The notes: a model not told the origin generated them from the letters alone. Positions 1 to 9,041 are shown, numbered from the stretch's first letter. The stretch: DNA of 64,000 bases from an uncultured Lachnospiraceae bacterium (GCA_910585295.1 CAJUDE010000025.1:20469-84468), one strand, 5' to 3'. Translations and numbers: made by a program.

Positions 1-422
1 TTGTCTTCCTTACCTTCGCCATCCTTCGGATGCTCTTCCGTTATTTCTTCATCAGCTTCAGATATTTCCTCTTCCTTCGCTGGTTCTGTTTTTAGTGCCT
101 CTGCGAGAAGCCCCACGCTCACCGGTTCTGATTCAGAATGATTCTCTGCCGCCTTGTTGTCGTCTAAAACTTCCTGTATATCTTCTGCTTCTTGTTCAGG
201 TTCGTGTTCCATGATGGACGCTGCCACGATGTCCTTCACTTTCCTTATCTTTGTCGCAGCCACTAACTCATCATTGAATTCTACCGGTTCTGCTGATAAT
301 TCTACCTCCTGGCTGTCTGGAACCTGAGATGTTGCATTTGTGCCGCAGACAGTTGAAACTGTAAGCGCCAGCGAAAAAGCTGCAACGATTCCACTTTCCA
401 TAAGCTTCTTATCGAATTTCAT
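1..422 (-). CDS. Secreted acidic protein, N-terminal part (gene runs off the left edge)
   Basis: Open frame of 140 codons read from ATG at 422 to the window edge without a stop; GGAGG lies 5 bases before the start. The first ~28 residues form a signal peptide (MKFDKK, then a hydrophobic stretch AAFSLALTVSTVC), followed by a long acidic, Glu/Asp-rich stretch that looks like a flexible linker. The functional domain would lie beyond the edge and cannot be seen. Secreted clostridial cell-wall enzymes often begin like this, and the direct repeats upstream resemble WalR sites, so a wall hydrolase is a reasonable guess, not a finding. Confidence 0.7.
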   Translation of the reverse strand, partial: MKFDKKLMESGIVAAFSLALTVSTVCGTNATSQVPDSQEVELSAEPVEFNDELVAATKIRKVKDIVAASIMEHEPEQEAEDIQEVLDDNKAAENHSESEPVSVGLLAEALKTEPAKEEEISEADEEITEEHPKDGEGKED

Positions 423-497
423 ATCAACCTCCTGAATTTCTGCTAAAATAACATTTAAATTTTCTTTAAAATTTTGTATGCTATTTTATTCAATTTT

Positions 498-523
498 GTT
501 ACAATTGTTACGAACTTGTTACA
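498..523 (-). promoter_or_regulatory. WalR-like direct repeats upstream of the secreted protein
   Basis: On the minus strand three near-identical hexamers occur: TGTAAC (523-518), CGTAAC (512-507) and TGTAAC (503-498). The first two are 11 bases apart, matching the TGTWAH-N5-TGTWAH layout known for the WalR (YycF) cell-wall regulator with one mismatch. They sit about 75-100 bases before the start at 422. The rest of the 423-739 gap is AT-rich; the small open frame at 474-689 has no ribosome binding site and I do not call it. Confidence 0.35.
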
Positions 524-675
524 CTATAGCAAAGAAATTGTAAATTGTCAAGCTATCAGCCTGAAATTTATTTTGATAACTAGCGCCCCCATCTTTTTTA
601 CCGCCGCTCCCTTCCCGCTTATTTGCCAAAAATTTTTAAACTATTGTATAATTTTTCCTACTTTTTTCCTTTTTC

Positions 676-704
676 TTGTAAAAAAATAAGCAAACTGCTA
701 TAAT
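676..704 (+). promoter_or_regulatory. Sigma-A-type promoter of the chemoreceptor gene
   Basis: TTGTAA (676-681), a 17-base spacer, and a perfect TATAAT (699-704), followed 21 bases later by AAAGGAGG and the GTG start at 740. Confidence 0.65.
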
Positions 705-739
705 AGTAGGAATATTAAAGTGAAAAGGAGGATATCTTT

Positions 740-2470
740 GTGAACGAAGAAAATTTCCTATCCCCAGAAAAAAAGGCTGTCCCTTCTGGAAGATTTAAGC
801 TGACTTCCATTAAAATGAGAGTTGTGGCCGTTGTCCTCTTCTCAATTATTGCATCAGTCCTTTTAAGTATTTGTATTATTATCCCCGATGTTAGGAAAAA
901 TATAACAAATACAACCCAGAGCTATATGTATGACCTTACCAACTCTTACGGGAAAGTTTTAGACCAAAACGTAAAAGTCTCTGTCATGCACCTGCGCAGC
1001 GACCGCTTAGAAAATCTACTTAGCGGCGTTGGGTTACAAAATGTAGGCTCCAGTTACTTTTATGTAATAGATTCTGACGGAACTGTGATCTACCACCCTG
1101 ACAACGAAAAAATGGGGAAATCTACAGGCATAGAACCCGTTGCCCAAATCGTAGCGTCTCTGGACGCTGGCGATGTGCCGCAGCCCGATATACTTCATTA
1201 TGAATATAATGGAAAGAGCAAATTTTCTTCTTATTATGTCATAGGAGGGGGAAAAGCAGTTTTACTTTTAGCTGCAGAAGAGTCAGAAATCCTTAAGCCA
1301 GTAAATGACGTGGCCAAACGTGCGATTATTTACTGTTCTATCTTTGCCACAATACTTAGTATTTCTGGTTACTTGACAATTTCTAAAATGACAAAGCCAA
1401 TAATTATTATTTCAGAAATAGTTGGAAAGTTTGCAAATATGGACCTCTCCAAAGATACGCGACTGGAAAAAATCAGCAGGCGCAGAGATGAAACAGGGAT
1501 GACTGGGGCTGCATTGATATCACTACGCGAAGCTTTGGCAGGCATTATTTCTGATATCCAGCAGCAAAGCGCATTGCTGTTTAACACTGCTGAATCATTG
1601 ACAAACAGCGCGACCGTAACCTTTGGGACTGTCCAGAATGTAGAACGTGCCGTCAATGAGATTGCCGCTGGGGCAACAAACCAGGCGGAAGAGACACAAA
1701 AGGCAACAGACGATATTCTTTTAATTGGAAATATGGTAGAGAACACTTCTTCTGAAGTCTCCTCCCTGCGCACAATTGCGCAATCCATCAAAAGCTCCAG
1801 CGACCATGCTAATATGACGCTCCATGAACTGGATTCCATTAACCGGCGCGCAATAGATTCTATTAACATTATCTATGAACAAACCCATACCACCAATGAA
1901 TCTGCTTTGAAGATTAAAGAAGCTACAAGCTTGATTTCCGCCATCGCAGACGAAACAAGCCTATTGTCTTTAAATGCTTCTATTGAGGCCGCACGGGCGG
2001 GGGAAGCCGGACGTGGATTTGCAGTAGTCGCTTCCCAGATACAGAAACTTGCAGAACAGTCCAATGAATCTGCCCAAAGAATTGACAAAATTATTTTTAA
2101 CTTATTGGAAGATTCCCAAAAGGCAGTAGAAACCATGGAGTCTGTTCGGGAAATTATGGTTCAGCAAAATGAAAATGTAACCAAGACAGGCTCTACCTTC
2201 TCACAGGTTCAGGGAGGGATTTTAACTTCTGTCACAAATGTTGATTCTATTGCCAGCCGAACCGACCAATTAAATTCTGCCCGTGTAAACATTGTAGATG
2301 TTGTGCAGAACTTAACCTCCATCGCTGAGCAAAATGCTGCAAACACACAGGAAACCTCTGCCGCTGTTATGGAAGTCTCAAATGTCATGCATGAAATTTC
2401 CAACCATGCTTCTAAATTGCAGGAAATTGCATATTCTTTGGAAGAAAATATGAATGCATTTCAGTTATGA
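740..2470 (+). CDS. Methyl-accepting chemotaxis protein (single-Cache type)
   Basis: 576-residue membrane chemoreceptor that would signal ligand binding to CheA/CheW. GTG start with AAAGGAGG 9 bases upstream. TM1 at about 27-48, an extracytoplasmic Cache-like sensor at ~50-190 (contains FYVIDSDGTVIYHP), TM2 at ~195-214, HAMP ~215-270, then a long signalling coiled coil. The hairpin tip at ~404-440 has the diagnostic LNASIEAARAGEAGRGFAVV. No CheW-binding C-terminal pentapeptide is obvious. It has its own promoter and is monocistronic. Ligand unknown. Confidence 0.93.
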   Translation: MNEENFLSPEKKAVPSGRFKLTSIKMRVVAVVLFSIIASVLLSICIIIPDVRKNITNTTQSYMYDLTNSYGKVLDQNVKVSVMHLRSDRLENLLSGVGLQNVGSSYFYVIDSDGTVIYHPDNEKMGKSTGIEPVAQIVASLDAGDVPQPDILHYEYNGKSKFSSYYVIGGGKAVLLLAAEESEILKPVNDVAKRAIIYCSIFATILSISGYLTISKMTKPIIIISEIVGKFANMDLSKDTRLEKISRRRDETGMTGAALISLREALAGIISDIQQQSALLFNTAESLTNSATVTFGTVQNVERAVNEIAAGATNQAEETQKATDDILLIGNMVENTSSEVSSLRTIAQSIKSSSDHANMTLHELDSINRRAIDSINIIYEQTHTTNESALKIKEATSLISAIADETSLLSLNASIEAARAGEAGRGFAVVASQIQKLAEQSNESAQRIDKIIFNLLEDSQKAVETMESVREIMVQQNENVTKTGSTFSQVQGGILTSVTNVDSIASRTDQLNSARVNIVDVVQNLTSIAEQNAANTQETSAAVMEVSNVMHEISNHASKLQEIAYSLEENMNAFQL

Positions 2471-2499
2471 CATTGATATATCACAATTATGCGGGCGAC

Positions 2500-2690
2500 A
2501 GCTGAAAACAAGCCCACTTCAACTCCCCTGCACCCTCAATCTTGGTGGGGCTTTGACTTTTTGATGCGCGCGGACGAATTGCGGAGTAATATACTTCATT
2601 TGCGCGCTGCGCATCTCAATTTTTTTCTAATTTAGATTAGGAAAGATTCTTTCACACTTTAGCATGGCAAGGACTTTCCTAATTAAAAGA
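2500..2690. repeat. Decayed copy of the hairpin repeat (family R2, copy a)
   Basis: Resembles 48800-48985: the shared run is AAGCCCACTTC, then GGGGCTTTGAC-like, a GATGCGC/GCGCATC stem where copy b has a different stem, and finally a hairpin with arms ATTAGGAAAG (2636-2645) and CTTTCCTAAT (2674-2683) around a 28-base loop containing CACACTTTAGCA (CACTTTAACAC in the better copies). It fills most of the 339-base gap between the chemoreceptor and pgi; the rest holds the pgi terminator. Confidence 0.5.
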
Positions 2691-2694
2691 ACAC

Positions 2695-2750
2695 CAAAAA
2701 ATCTCCTATAGAACACCAACTTGCAAAAACACTGGATTCTATAGGAGATT
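2695..2750 (-). terminator. Intrinsic terminator of pgi
   Basis: Perfect 12-bp arms AATCTCCTATAG (2700-2711) and CTATAGGAGATT (2739-2750), 27-base loop; read on the minus strand the stem is followed by a run of T (2699-2695). It lies 60 bases past the pgi stop. Confidence 0.75.
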
Positions 2751-2809
2751 CCTATTTGGGATGAATGGGGCAAAACTGGTAAGCCAGAGCCCCCAATCCC
2801 ATTACTTTC

Positions 2810-4156
2810 TTACAGCCTCTTTAATAATTCTTCCCGTTCTGCTTCATACCCAGGCTTCCCAAGCAATGCAAACATATTGCGCTTATAGCTCTCAACCCCT
2901 GGCTGGTTAAATGGGTTCACTCCCAGCAAATACCCGCTTAACCCACAGGCAAATTCATAGAAATAGAACAACTCACCAAGATAAAATTCATCCTGTTTTG
3001 GGATGTTTATCACAAGGTTTGGCACATTCCCGTCTGTATGCGCCAGGATTGTCCCATTCATTGCGCTCTTATTGACGAAATCCATATCTTTGCCAGCAAG
3101 ATAGTTCAGCCCATCTAAGTCAACTGGCTCCTGATTGATCTTTACCGTATGGCGTGACTCCTGCACATTCATAACGGTTTCAAACATAATCCTTGCGCCA
3201 TCTTGAATAAACTGCCCCATAGAATGCAGGTCTGTGGTAAAATCTACGGATGCTGGGAAAATACCCTTCTGGTCTTTCCCTTCACTTTCCCCATAGAGCT
3301 GTTTCCACCATTCTGAAACATAGTGGAGCGTTGGCTCATAGTTTGCAAGCACTTCCACTGTTTTGCCTTTCCTCAGCAGAATATTGCGGACTGCTGCATA
3401 CTGCATTGCGTCATTGTCACAAAACGTTTTATTTAACGCTGTCTCACGCCCGGAAGCCGCGCCTTCCATCAACTTATCAATATCAGCCCCGCTTACTGCG
3501 ATAGGAAGCAGCCCAACCGCTGTCAAGACAGAAAAACGCCCGCCTACGTCATCTGGAACTACAAAAGTCTCATACCCTTCTTCTGTTGCAAGGCCTTTCA
3601 GCGCCCCTCTTGCTTTGTCAGTTGTCGCATAAATTCTCTTTGCTGCGCCTTCTTTTCCATATTTCTTCTCTAACAGTTCCTTAAATACACGGAATGCAAT
3701 TGCTGGCTCTGTAGTTGTCCCTGATTTGGAAATAACATTCACGGAAAAATCGCGGTCACCGATCACTTCTATCAATTCTGCAAGGTATGAACTGCTAATG
3801 CTGTTTCCAGCAAAATATATTTCTGGCGTTTTCCGAATCTCTTTGGAAACAATATTGTAAAATCCGTGCCGTAAGAAATCAATTGCAGCCCTTGCGCCCA
3901 AATAAGAGCCGCCAATCCCAATTACTACCAGGACTTCGGAATCTCCCTGGATCTTTTCAGCCGCTTTTTTGATTCTTGCAAATTCTTCTTTGTCATAGTC
4001 TACTGGCAAATCCAGCCAGCCCAGAAAGTCATTTCCTGCGCCCTTTCTTGAAACTAATAATTCCCTGGCATCCTCCACCAGCTTGGTCATATAGCTAATC
4101 TCTTCCTGGCTGATAAAATCAGATGCCTTTCCATAATCAAATGATACTTTTCCCAT
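2810..4156 (-). CDS. pgi: Glucose-6-phosphate isomerase
   Basis: 448 residues, normal length for the short bacterial PGI family. Interconverts glucose 6-phosphate and fructose 6-phosphate in glycolysis. Family signatures are present: the sugar-phosphate pocket VIGIGGSYLGARAA near residue 77, the SKSGTTTEPA phosphate loop near 142, and the C-terminal region QPGVESYKRNMFALLG with the catalytic lysine. ATG start preceded by AAAGGAGT. Monocistronic, with its own terminator. Confidence 0.97.
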   Translation of the reverse strand: MGKVSFDYGKASDFISQEEISYMTKLVEDARELLVSRKGAGNDFLGWLDLPVDYDKEEFARIKKAAEKIQGDSEVLVVIGIGGSYLGARAAIDFLRHGFYNIVSKEIRKTPEIYFAGNSISSSYLAELIEVIGDRDFSVNVISKSGTTTEPAIAFRVFKELLEKKYGKEGAAKRIYATTDKARGALKGLATEEGYETFVVPDDVGGRFSVLTAVGLLPIAVSGADIDKLMEGAASGRETALNKTFCDNDAMQYAAVRNILLRKGKTVEVLANYEPTLHYVSEWWKQLYGESEGKDQKGIFPASVDFTTDLHSMGQFIQDGARIMFETVMNVQESRHTVKINQEPVDLDGLNYLAGKDMDFVNKSAMNGTILAHTDGNVPNLVINIPKQDEFYLGELFYFYEFACGLSGYLLGVNPFNQPGVESYKRNMFALLGKPGYEAEREELLKRL

Positions 4157-4276
4157 GATTCCACTCCTTTATCTTTTATTATGTTCATTAAAAGAACCCA
4201 TAAATTAGAATTCTTCATTCTACTTATTGGAATATTGTAACAAATCTGCCCCGCTTCGTCAAACGTAAAAGGCTAA

Positions 4277-4606
4277 TTAGGAAAAGTATTCCTGCAATAC
4301 CGCGTTCACCAGTTGCTCCTCTTCCATCTTCTTTTGTTCTTTTTCCAAAGCTTGTCCCTTCTCCTCTTGTGCATCCTGCACCTGCGCCTGCACTTGTACA
4401 GATTGCTCCTCTTCCTCTTCTTCCCTAAGGATTACGTCAAAATACGCCTGTATGTTCCCTATGATATTTCCAAGGCCCTTATTCAGCCTTTTTATCTGTC
4501 TCAAAATTCCTATCAGAAGCATTAAAGCAATCAGCGCAAGTAAAAAAGCCGCCGCCTCTGTTAGGATTTCATTGTATTTCTGCAAATAAAACATCCATTT
4601 CTCCAT
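4277..4606 (-). CDS. Small single-pass membrane protein with acidic coiled tail
   Basis: 109 residues. I place the start at ATG 4606 (MEKWMFYLQK) because AAAGGAGG lies 10 bases upstream; an upstream in-frame extension has no ribosome binding site. One hydrophobic helix at ~18-36, then a basic patch, then a Glu/Gln-rich helical tail (~60-109) likely to form a coiled coil in the cytoplasm. I do not recognise a family. It sits alone between pgi and murG. Confidence 0.6.
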   Translation of the reverse strand: MEKWMFYLQKYNEILTEAAAFLLALIALMLLIGILRQIKRLNKGLGNIIGNIQAYFDVILREEEEEEQSVQVQAQVQDAQEEKGQALEKEQKKMEEEQLVNAVLQEYFS

Positions 4607-4764
4607 AAAGCATGTCCCTCCTTTCCGTAAATGCACAGGGATCCCCCGCCGATTAGACAGTGTATGCCTGTTAGTCTCCATTATAAATATTCTTTCTCAA
4701 TCTGTGAAGTAGCTAAAAAGTTTTTTCGCCGCATATTCCCCTAACTTTCGACTTCCTGCCTCTC

Positions 4765-4792
4765 TTGACATTTTTGGAGAACAGTATAAGAT
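4765..4792 (+). promoter_or_regulatory. Sigma-A-type promoter of murG
   Basis: TTGACA (4765-4770), 16-base spacer, TAAGAT (4787-4792); the ATG follows at 4831. Confidence 0.55.
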
Positions 4793-4830
4793 AAGAGTAG
4801 TGCAAATACTATAATATTCAGGAGGCTACC

Positions 4831-5901
4831 ATGAAAAGAATTGTTTTAACAGGCGGCGGGACTGCCGGACATGTAACACCAAATATCGCCCTGCTTCCAA
4901 GATTAAAAGAGTTAGGCTATGACATACATTACATTGGCTCTTATGATGGCATTGAACGCAAATTAATAGAACAATATAAAATCCCTTACTATGGCATTTC
5001 CTCTGGCAAACTACGCCGATATTTTGACTGGAAAAACTTCTCTGACCCATTCAAAGTCATCAAGGGCTACGGCCAGGCACGCGCTTTATTAAGAAAATTA
5101 AAGCCAGACGTGGTGTTTTCAAAGGGCGGTTTTGTCTCCGTCCCTGTAGTAATGGCGGCAAAGCACCGGAAAATTCCAGCAATTATCCACGAATCGGACA
5201 TTTCTCCTGGACTTGCCAATAAGCTTGCCATCCCAAACGCTTACAAAGTGTGCTGTAATTTCCCTGAAACACTGAAATACCTTCCTTCTGACAAAGCTGT
5301 CCTGACTGGCTCCCCCATCCGTCAGGAATTACTTTCTGGCAACCGCCTAAATGGGCTTACATACTGCCAATTTAAGCTGGGAAAGCCTGTCATTATGGTA
5401 GTTGGGGGCAGCAGCGGCTCCCAATTCATCAACGATGTGGTACGCAGCCTGCTTCCAGACCTGCTAAAAGATTATCAAATACTTCATCTCTGTGGGAAAG
5501 GGCATCTGGACAATTCATGGAAAGACACGGAAGGGTATGCACAATTTGAGTATGCAAATAAAGAATTGAGCGATATGTTCGCTTTAGCGGATATTGTGAT
5601 TTCTAGGGCAGGCGCCAACGCCATATGCGAACTGCTGGCGCTTCGCAAGCCCAATATCTTAATCCCCCTTTCCGCTAATGCCAGCCGGGGGGACCAAATC
5701 TTAAATGCCCGTTCTTTTGAACGTCAGGGCTTTAGTATCGTGATTGAAGAAGAACATCTGAATAACATTGTCCTATTAGATGCTATTCAAAAGCTGTTCC
5801 AAAACCGAAGCAGCTATGTAGATGCCATGGCACAAAGTGAACAGCTAAATTCTGTAGAAAAGGTAGTGCAGTTATTAGAACAGGCAGTGGCGCAGAACTA
5901 A
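4831..5901 (+). CDS. murG: UDP-GlcNAc:undecaprenyl-PP-MurNAc-pentapeptide GlcNAc transferase
   Basis: 356 residues, the usual MurG length. Adds GlcNAc to lipid I to make lipid II on the cytoplasmic membrane face. Shows the N-terminal GT28 loop TGGGTAGHVTPN, a second glycine-rich loop VVGGSSGSQFIN and the acceptor/nucleotide region SRAGANAICELLALRKPNILIP. The gene is outside a dcw cluster, with its own promoter and no division genes beside it, so it may be a second copy; that can only be settled from the whole genome. Confidence 0.92.
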   Translation: MKRIVLTGGGTAGHVTPNIALLPRLKELGYDIHYIGSYDGIERKLIEQYKIPYYGISSGKLRRYFDWKNFSDPFKVIKGYGQARALLRKLKPDVVFSKGGFVSVPVVMAAKHRKIPAIIHESDISPGLANKLAIPNAYKVCCNFPETLKYLPSDKAVLTGSPIRQELLSGNRLNGLTYCQFKLGKPVIMVVGGSSGSQFINDVVRSLLPDLLKDYQILHLCGKGHLDNSWKDTEGYAQFEYANKELSDMFALADIVISRAGANAICELLALRKPNILIPLSANASRGDQILNARSFERQGFSIVIEEEHLNNIVLLDAIQKLFQNRSSYVDAMAQSEQLNSVEKVVQLLEQAVAQN

Positions 5902-6025
5902 CAAGCCCCTGCAAAAAATAGACATAATAACCCTGCAAAACCAACCCATTAGCGGGCAGTATGCATAGAAGGATGCTGCCTGCTAAAAGGAAAGTTGGCA
6001 TAAAATATATGCCTTTGGCTCTGGG

Positions 6026-6086
6026 GGCATTCACCAGATTTCCGTGCCTGCCTGGCTGCTTGGCACATCGCCCGCTGGAAGGAATG
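6026..6086 (+). repeat. Interspersed GC-rich repeat (family R1, divergent copy a)
   Basis: GGCATTCACCAGATTTCCG and CTGCTTGGCACATCGCCCG match the better copies at 10640 and 49078 at most positions in the same order. It lies between murG and the HIT gene; this 302-base gap also holds an 11-bp stem (TTAGCGGGCAG/CTGCCTGCTAA, about 5951-5985) without a clear T tract. Confidence 0.45.
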
Positions 6087-6137
6087 ATGTTAGGCAAAAG
6101 AGCCTGCCCTATTTTCTCAAGCTTGACTTCTATCCGC

Positions 6138-6233
6138 AACGCCTTATCCCTACAAACGGAGGCTCTGGCAAATATGGGCTTATTATACCATTCCCATAAC
6201 GCTTTATCCCTGCAAACGGAGGCTCTGGCAAAT
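6138..6233. repeat. Direct repeat of 36 bp, period 60, overlapping the end of the HIT gene
   Basis: Units 6138-6173 and 6198-6233 agree at 34 of 36 positions. The second unit encodes the last nine residues and stop of the HIT protein; the first lies beyond the stop. Confidence 0.85.
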
Positions 6234-6626
6234 CCCTTCCAACTCTTCTGGAGAGAGTTCCACATGGTTCCAGCACATAGTATCCTGGTTGCTATCCCCT
6301 TTATGCCTTGGAAGTAAATGAATATGGAAATGGAACACTGTCTGCCCTGCCACTTCCCCGTTGTTTTGGATAATATTAAACCCATCGCACCCTAATACCC
6401 CTGAAATATGTGTTGCTAGTTTCTTTGCAAGCACCATTGCAGAAGCTGCAATATCCTCTGGCAATTCAAAAATATCAGCATAATGCTTTTTGGGGATAAT
6501 CAGGGCATGTCCTTTCTCTGCTGGGTTAATATCCAAGATAACCCGAAAATCCTCATCTTCATAAATTGTCTTAGATGGGATATCCCCTGCTGCAATTTTA
6601 CAAAAAATACAATCTTGCCCTTCCAT
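6204..6626 (-). CDS. HIT family nucleotide-binding hydrolase
   Basis: 140 residues, normal for bacterial HIT (Hint-like) proteins. Likely cleaves nucleoside phosphoramidates or AMP-linked compounds in the cytosol. CIFCKIAAGDIPS at the N-terminus carries two zinc-ligand cysteines, and FHFHIHLLPR holds the His-x-His-x-His catalytic triad. ATG start behind AAGGAGG. The C-terminal residues fall in a duplicated 36-bp unit, so the tail may have been changed by that event. The next gene upstream ends 16 bases before the start, so the two may be co-transcribed. Confidence 0.93.
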   Translation of the reverse strand: MEGQDCIFCKIAAGDIPSKTIYEDEDFRVILDINPAEKGHALIIPKKHYADIFELPEDIAASAMVLAKKLATHISGVLGCDGFNIIQNNGEVAGQTVFHFHIHLLPRHKGDSNQDTMCWNHVELSPEELEGICQSLRLQG

Positions 6627-6642
6627 TTTTAATCCTCCTTAC

Positions 6643-7635
6643 TTAATTGAAAATAAATATTTGATCCAGCATTTTCAACGTTTTAAAGTTTCCCTTTGCG
6701 GTCATTTCCCCTGTCATAAATGCCCGCTGGAAGCTCATCCGCCCCTGGACAATATTATCCATAACTGTTGTTGTAAGCTTTGTGTACACATCTATTTTAT
6801 CTCCCTGCCCATAATGGACACGAAGTTCATCATTGTGGACTTCCACCGTCAAAGGCTTCTTTTTCCCGTCCACCATAAAGAGATATGTGGCTGAAAAATC
6901 CTTCTGTGGGACAAAATGGGCTTCCAGCTCCATAAGATAAGCTACGTCTTCACTTTCCTCACTTTGCCCCAGCATATCCTTAAACATGCTGCTCAATTCT
7001 TCAATATCCTCTTTCTGTTTCTTCACATATACATCATCCGAAACATATTTTGACAACTGCTCGCTTTCTTGTGGCGTCAGCTCCAACTGCTGTGGGCGCA
7101 GGATTGACTGTTTCACTGCTTGGTTGCTGTTCGGAAGGCTTTTTAGCTTCTGAGAAATAGTGCGGTATAAATTTTCCGCTTTTTTCTCTATCAATACCGT
7201 ATAATCACGGTTCATTTCAAAAGAAATCAAATCTTCCACATATCCGCACAGGCCTGCGCAAGGAAGCCCGCCTAAGATTTCCCAGGCGCTTGCAAGGGTA
7301 ATCTCGCCCTCCCGTTCTCCATAAGTCGTAGACATTACGATTGGCTGCATATAAGTAGCCGCAATTTTCTCCTTGTCCCCATAGAGCCAGCAAGAGTCCA
7401 GAAATTGCTGCATATAACCGCCAATCCCCAGCCATTCAATTGTCGTTGCCAGAATAATCCCATCTGCATCTTTAATTGTCTGCGGCAAGGTAGAAATACT
7501 GTTTTTATGTTCATAAATGTTATAACGATCCACCGTCACCCGAAGTTCCACTAAAACTTCCTGCATTTTATCAATCACGTATAAAGTGGGGTCATCCAAA
7601 AGCCCCCGCCCGCCATAATAAATATTTACTTTCAT
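6643..7635 (-). CDS. Flavodoxin-like NAD(P)H reductase fused to an SCP2 domain
   Basis: 330 residues from ATG 7635, chosen because GGAGG lies 7 bases upstream. N-terminal half (~1-175) looks like a flavodoxin/NADPH-dependent FMN reductase fold: beta-strand start, DADGIILATTIEWLG, then a conserved tip with YGEREGE. A charged helical linker follows, and the last ~90 residues resemble an SCP2/sterol-carrier domain (FMVDGKKKPLTVEV ... GRMSFQRAFMTGEMTAKG). The pair suggests a redox enzyme with a hydrophobic ligand pocket; the substrate is unknown. Confidence 0.75.
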   Translation of the reverse strand: MKVNIYYGGRGLLDDPTLYVIDKMQEVLVELRVTVDRYNIYEHKNSISTLPQTIKDADGIILATTIEWLGIGGYMQQFLDSCWLYGDKEKIAATYMQPIVMSTTYGEREGEITLASAWEILGGLPCAGLCGYVEDLISFEMNRDYTVLIEKKAENLYRTISQKLKSLPNSNQAVKQSILRPQQLELTPQESEQLSKYVSDDVYVKKQKEDIEELSSMFKDMLGQSEESEDVAYLMELEAHFVPQKDFSATYLFMVDGKKKPLTVEVHNDELRVHYGQGDKIDVYTKLTTTVMDNIVQGRMSFQRAFMTGEMTAKGNFKTLKMLDQIFIFN

Positions 7636-7706
7636 ACCAAAGCCTCCAAATTTATCAATGTCTTTAGTATATAAATTTTTAGCAGCAAAGTCAACTACCA
7701 TGAATT

Positions 7707-9041
7707 TTAGGAAAATAAATATTCCTCTGCCCCAAACCGGATGCGGTCATTTTTGGATAATTTCCGTTTCTGGCGGTATTGCACTGGCTCCCCATTTAAA
7801 AAAGTCCCATTTGTGGAATTCAGGTCTTCCAAATAAAAGTTTTCTCCCTGCCTGGTAATTTTGGCATGGAGCCTGCTGACCCCCTCCGCATCAATGACCC
7901 CTGCTGCCTGCTCCCTGTTCTTCCCAAGCAAGAATTCCTCCCCTTCAACCTGTATGTCCCCACACCCACGGTTTCCCTGATATGCCAGCCTCCCTATTGT
8001 TTCCTGCCCACAGATTCCGAGTATTTCCGTAGGGTGCGCCTCCACTTTTTGCAACGCCCCATCTATGCCTGCATATGTTTCTGCTGCGTTCTGGCATACC
8101 TGGCTTTCTATATGATTGAATGCTTTACTTTTCACAGGTTTTGCTTCCAATTCCGTTTGCAATAGGGTTTTTCCTTCTTTGGGTTTATTCCCCCATCTAG
8201 TTCCTCCCTTTTCCTTAAAAATTACCTTTCGGGTTTTCTCTTTTGCTCTTGTTTTCTTGAACTTTCCTGTTTCTGCCGCTGGCTTATTGCCTGTGAATCC
8301 TTTTGGCATTATCTCCTTGCATTTATCCAGGAATTTTACAAGTGTTGGGTTATCCTCTGCCCAGCTTATTGCCTTTTCTTGTAACTTTTCCCATAGTTTC
8401 TGCTTTCTTTGCGGCAAATTTTCTATCGGCTGTCCCTGTGGCTCTTCCTTAACAGATGCCCTAACTTCTTTTTCTGGTTCCATAACTATCTCATCCAGAA
8501 ACCCTTTTTTCCTTACTTGTTCAAGAATTTCCCGTATACTGGTATTTTCCATAATGCACATTTGGTATACCTGATAGGCTAATTCTGCCGCAGCCTGTTC
8601 CTGATGGTCAACCTTGCGAAGCACCTGTTCCATATACCGTTCAAAAGCCTCTGGAAAGCTTTGGCTCCAAAAGGGAAGGTATGTAAAGTAGATGCTTCCA
8701 TCTTCCAAGCTTACGTAGATATATTCTGATTCCAGGCAGATTCCATCTTCCCGCAGCAAATAGTCTGGCAAGGCAGTGCATAATTCCTGAACTGCACAGA
8801 GTAACCCCCACAAAATACCATATCCCATTTTTTTCCCAGACAGATAATCGTCTATCTGCTGCTTCCCACTGATATCATACATATAATTAGCGTTCCCTTC
8901 CGCACGGATTATTTCCATCCCCAGCAAACACGGTATTTTCCTTCCTTCTGCCATCTGCAATTCATAGCTTTCTATCACTTTTTCCTGGCTTGCCACGCAC
9001 ATATAGCTTTTCTGAAGGCTTCTTTTGTATGTTACTTCCAT
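7707..9041 (-). CDS. FHA-domain protein of the Tad pilus operon
   Basis: 444 residues. The N-terminal ~170 residues match what I remember as DUF6382, found before FHA domains in clostridial pilus loci (name from memory). A Lys-rich linker (~200-320) follows. The C-terminal ~90 residues are an FHA phosphothreonine-binding domain with GVSRLHAKI and LNSTNGTFLNG. It is the last gene of the pilus operon, 15 bases after the short TadE-like gene. A phosphorylation-dependent regulator or scaffold of pilus assembly is the natural guess; no kinase lies nearby. Confidence 0.85.
   Translation of the reverse strand: MEVTYKRSLQKSYMCVASQEKVIESYELQMAEGRKIPCLLGMEIIRAEGNANYMYDISGKQQIDDYLSGKKMGYGILWGLLCAVQELCTALPDYLLREDGICLESEYIYVSLEDGSIYFTYLPFWSQSFPEAFERYMEQVLRKVDHQEQAAAELAYQVYQMCIMENTSIREILEQVRKKGFLDEIVMEPEKEVRASVKEEPQGQPIENLPQRKQKLWEKLQEKAISWAEDNPTLVKFLDKCKEIMPKGFTGNKPAAETGKFKKTRAKEKTRKVIFKEKGGTRWGNKPKEGKTLLQTELEAKPVKSKAFNHIESQVCQNAAETYAGIDGALQKVEAHPTEILGICGQETIGRLAYQGNRGCGDIQVEGEEFLLGKNREQAAGVIDAEGVSRLHAKITRQGENFYLEDLNSTNGTFLNGEPVQYRQKRKLSKNDRIRFGAEEYLFS

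Noticed and set aside
474..689. Open frame of 71 codons in the gap before the chemoreceptor
   Set aside because: AT-rich, no ribosome binding site, overlaps the promoter region and contains the WalR-like repeats; low-complexity Phe/Leu content.
5961..6317. 118-codon frame between murG and the HIT gene
   Set aside because: Built from the R1 copy and the 36-bp duplication, then runs antisense through the HIT gene; no ribosome binding site.
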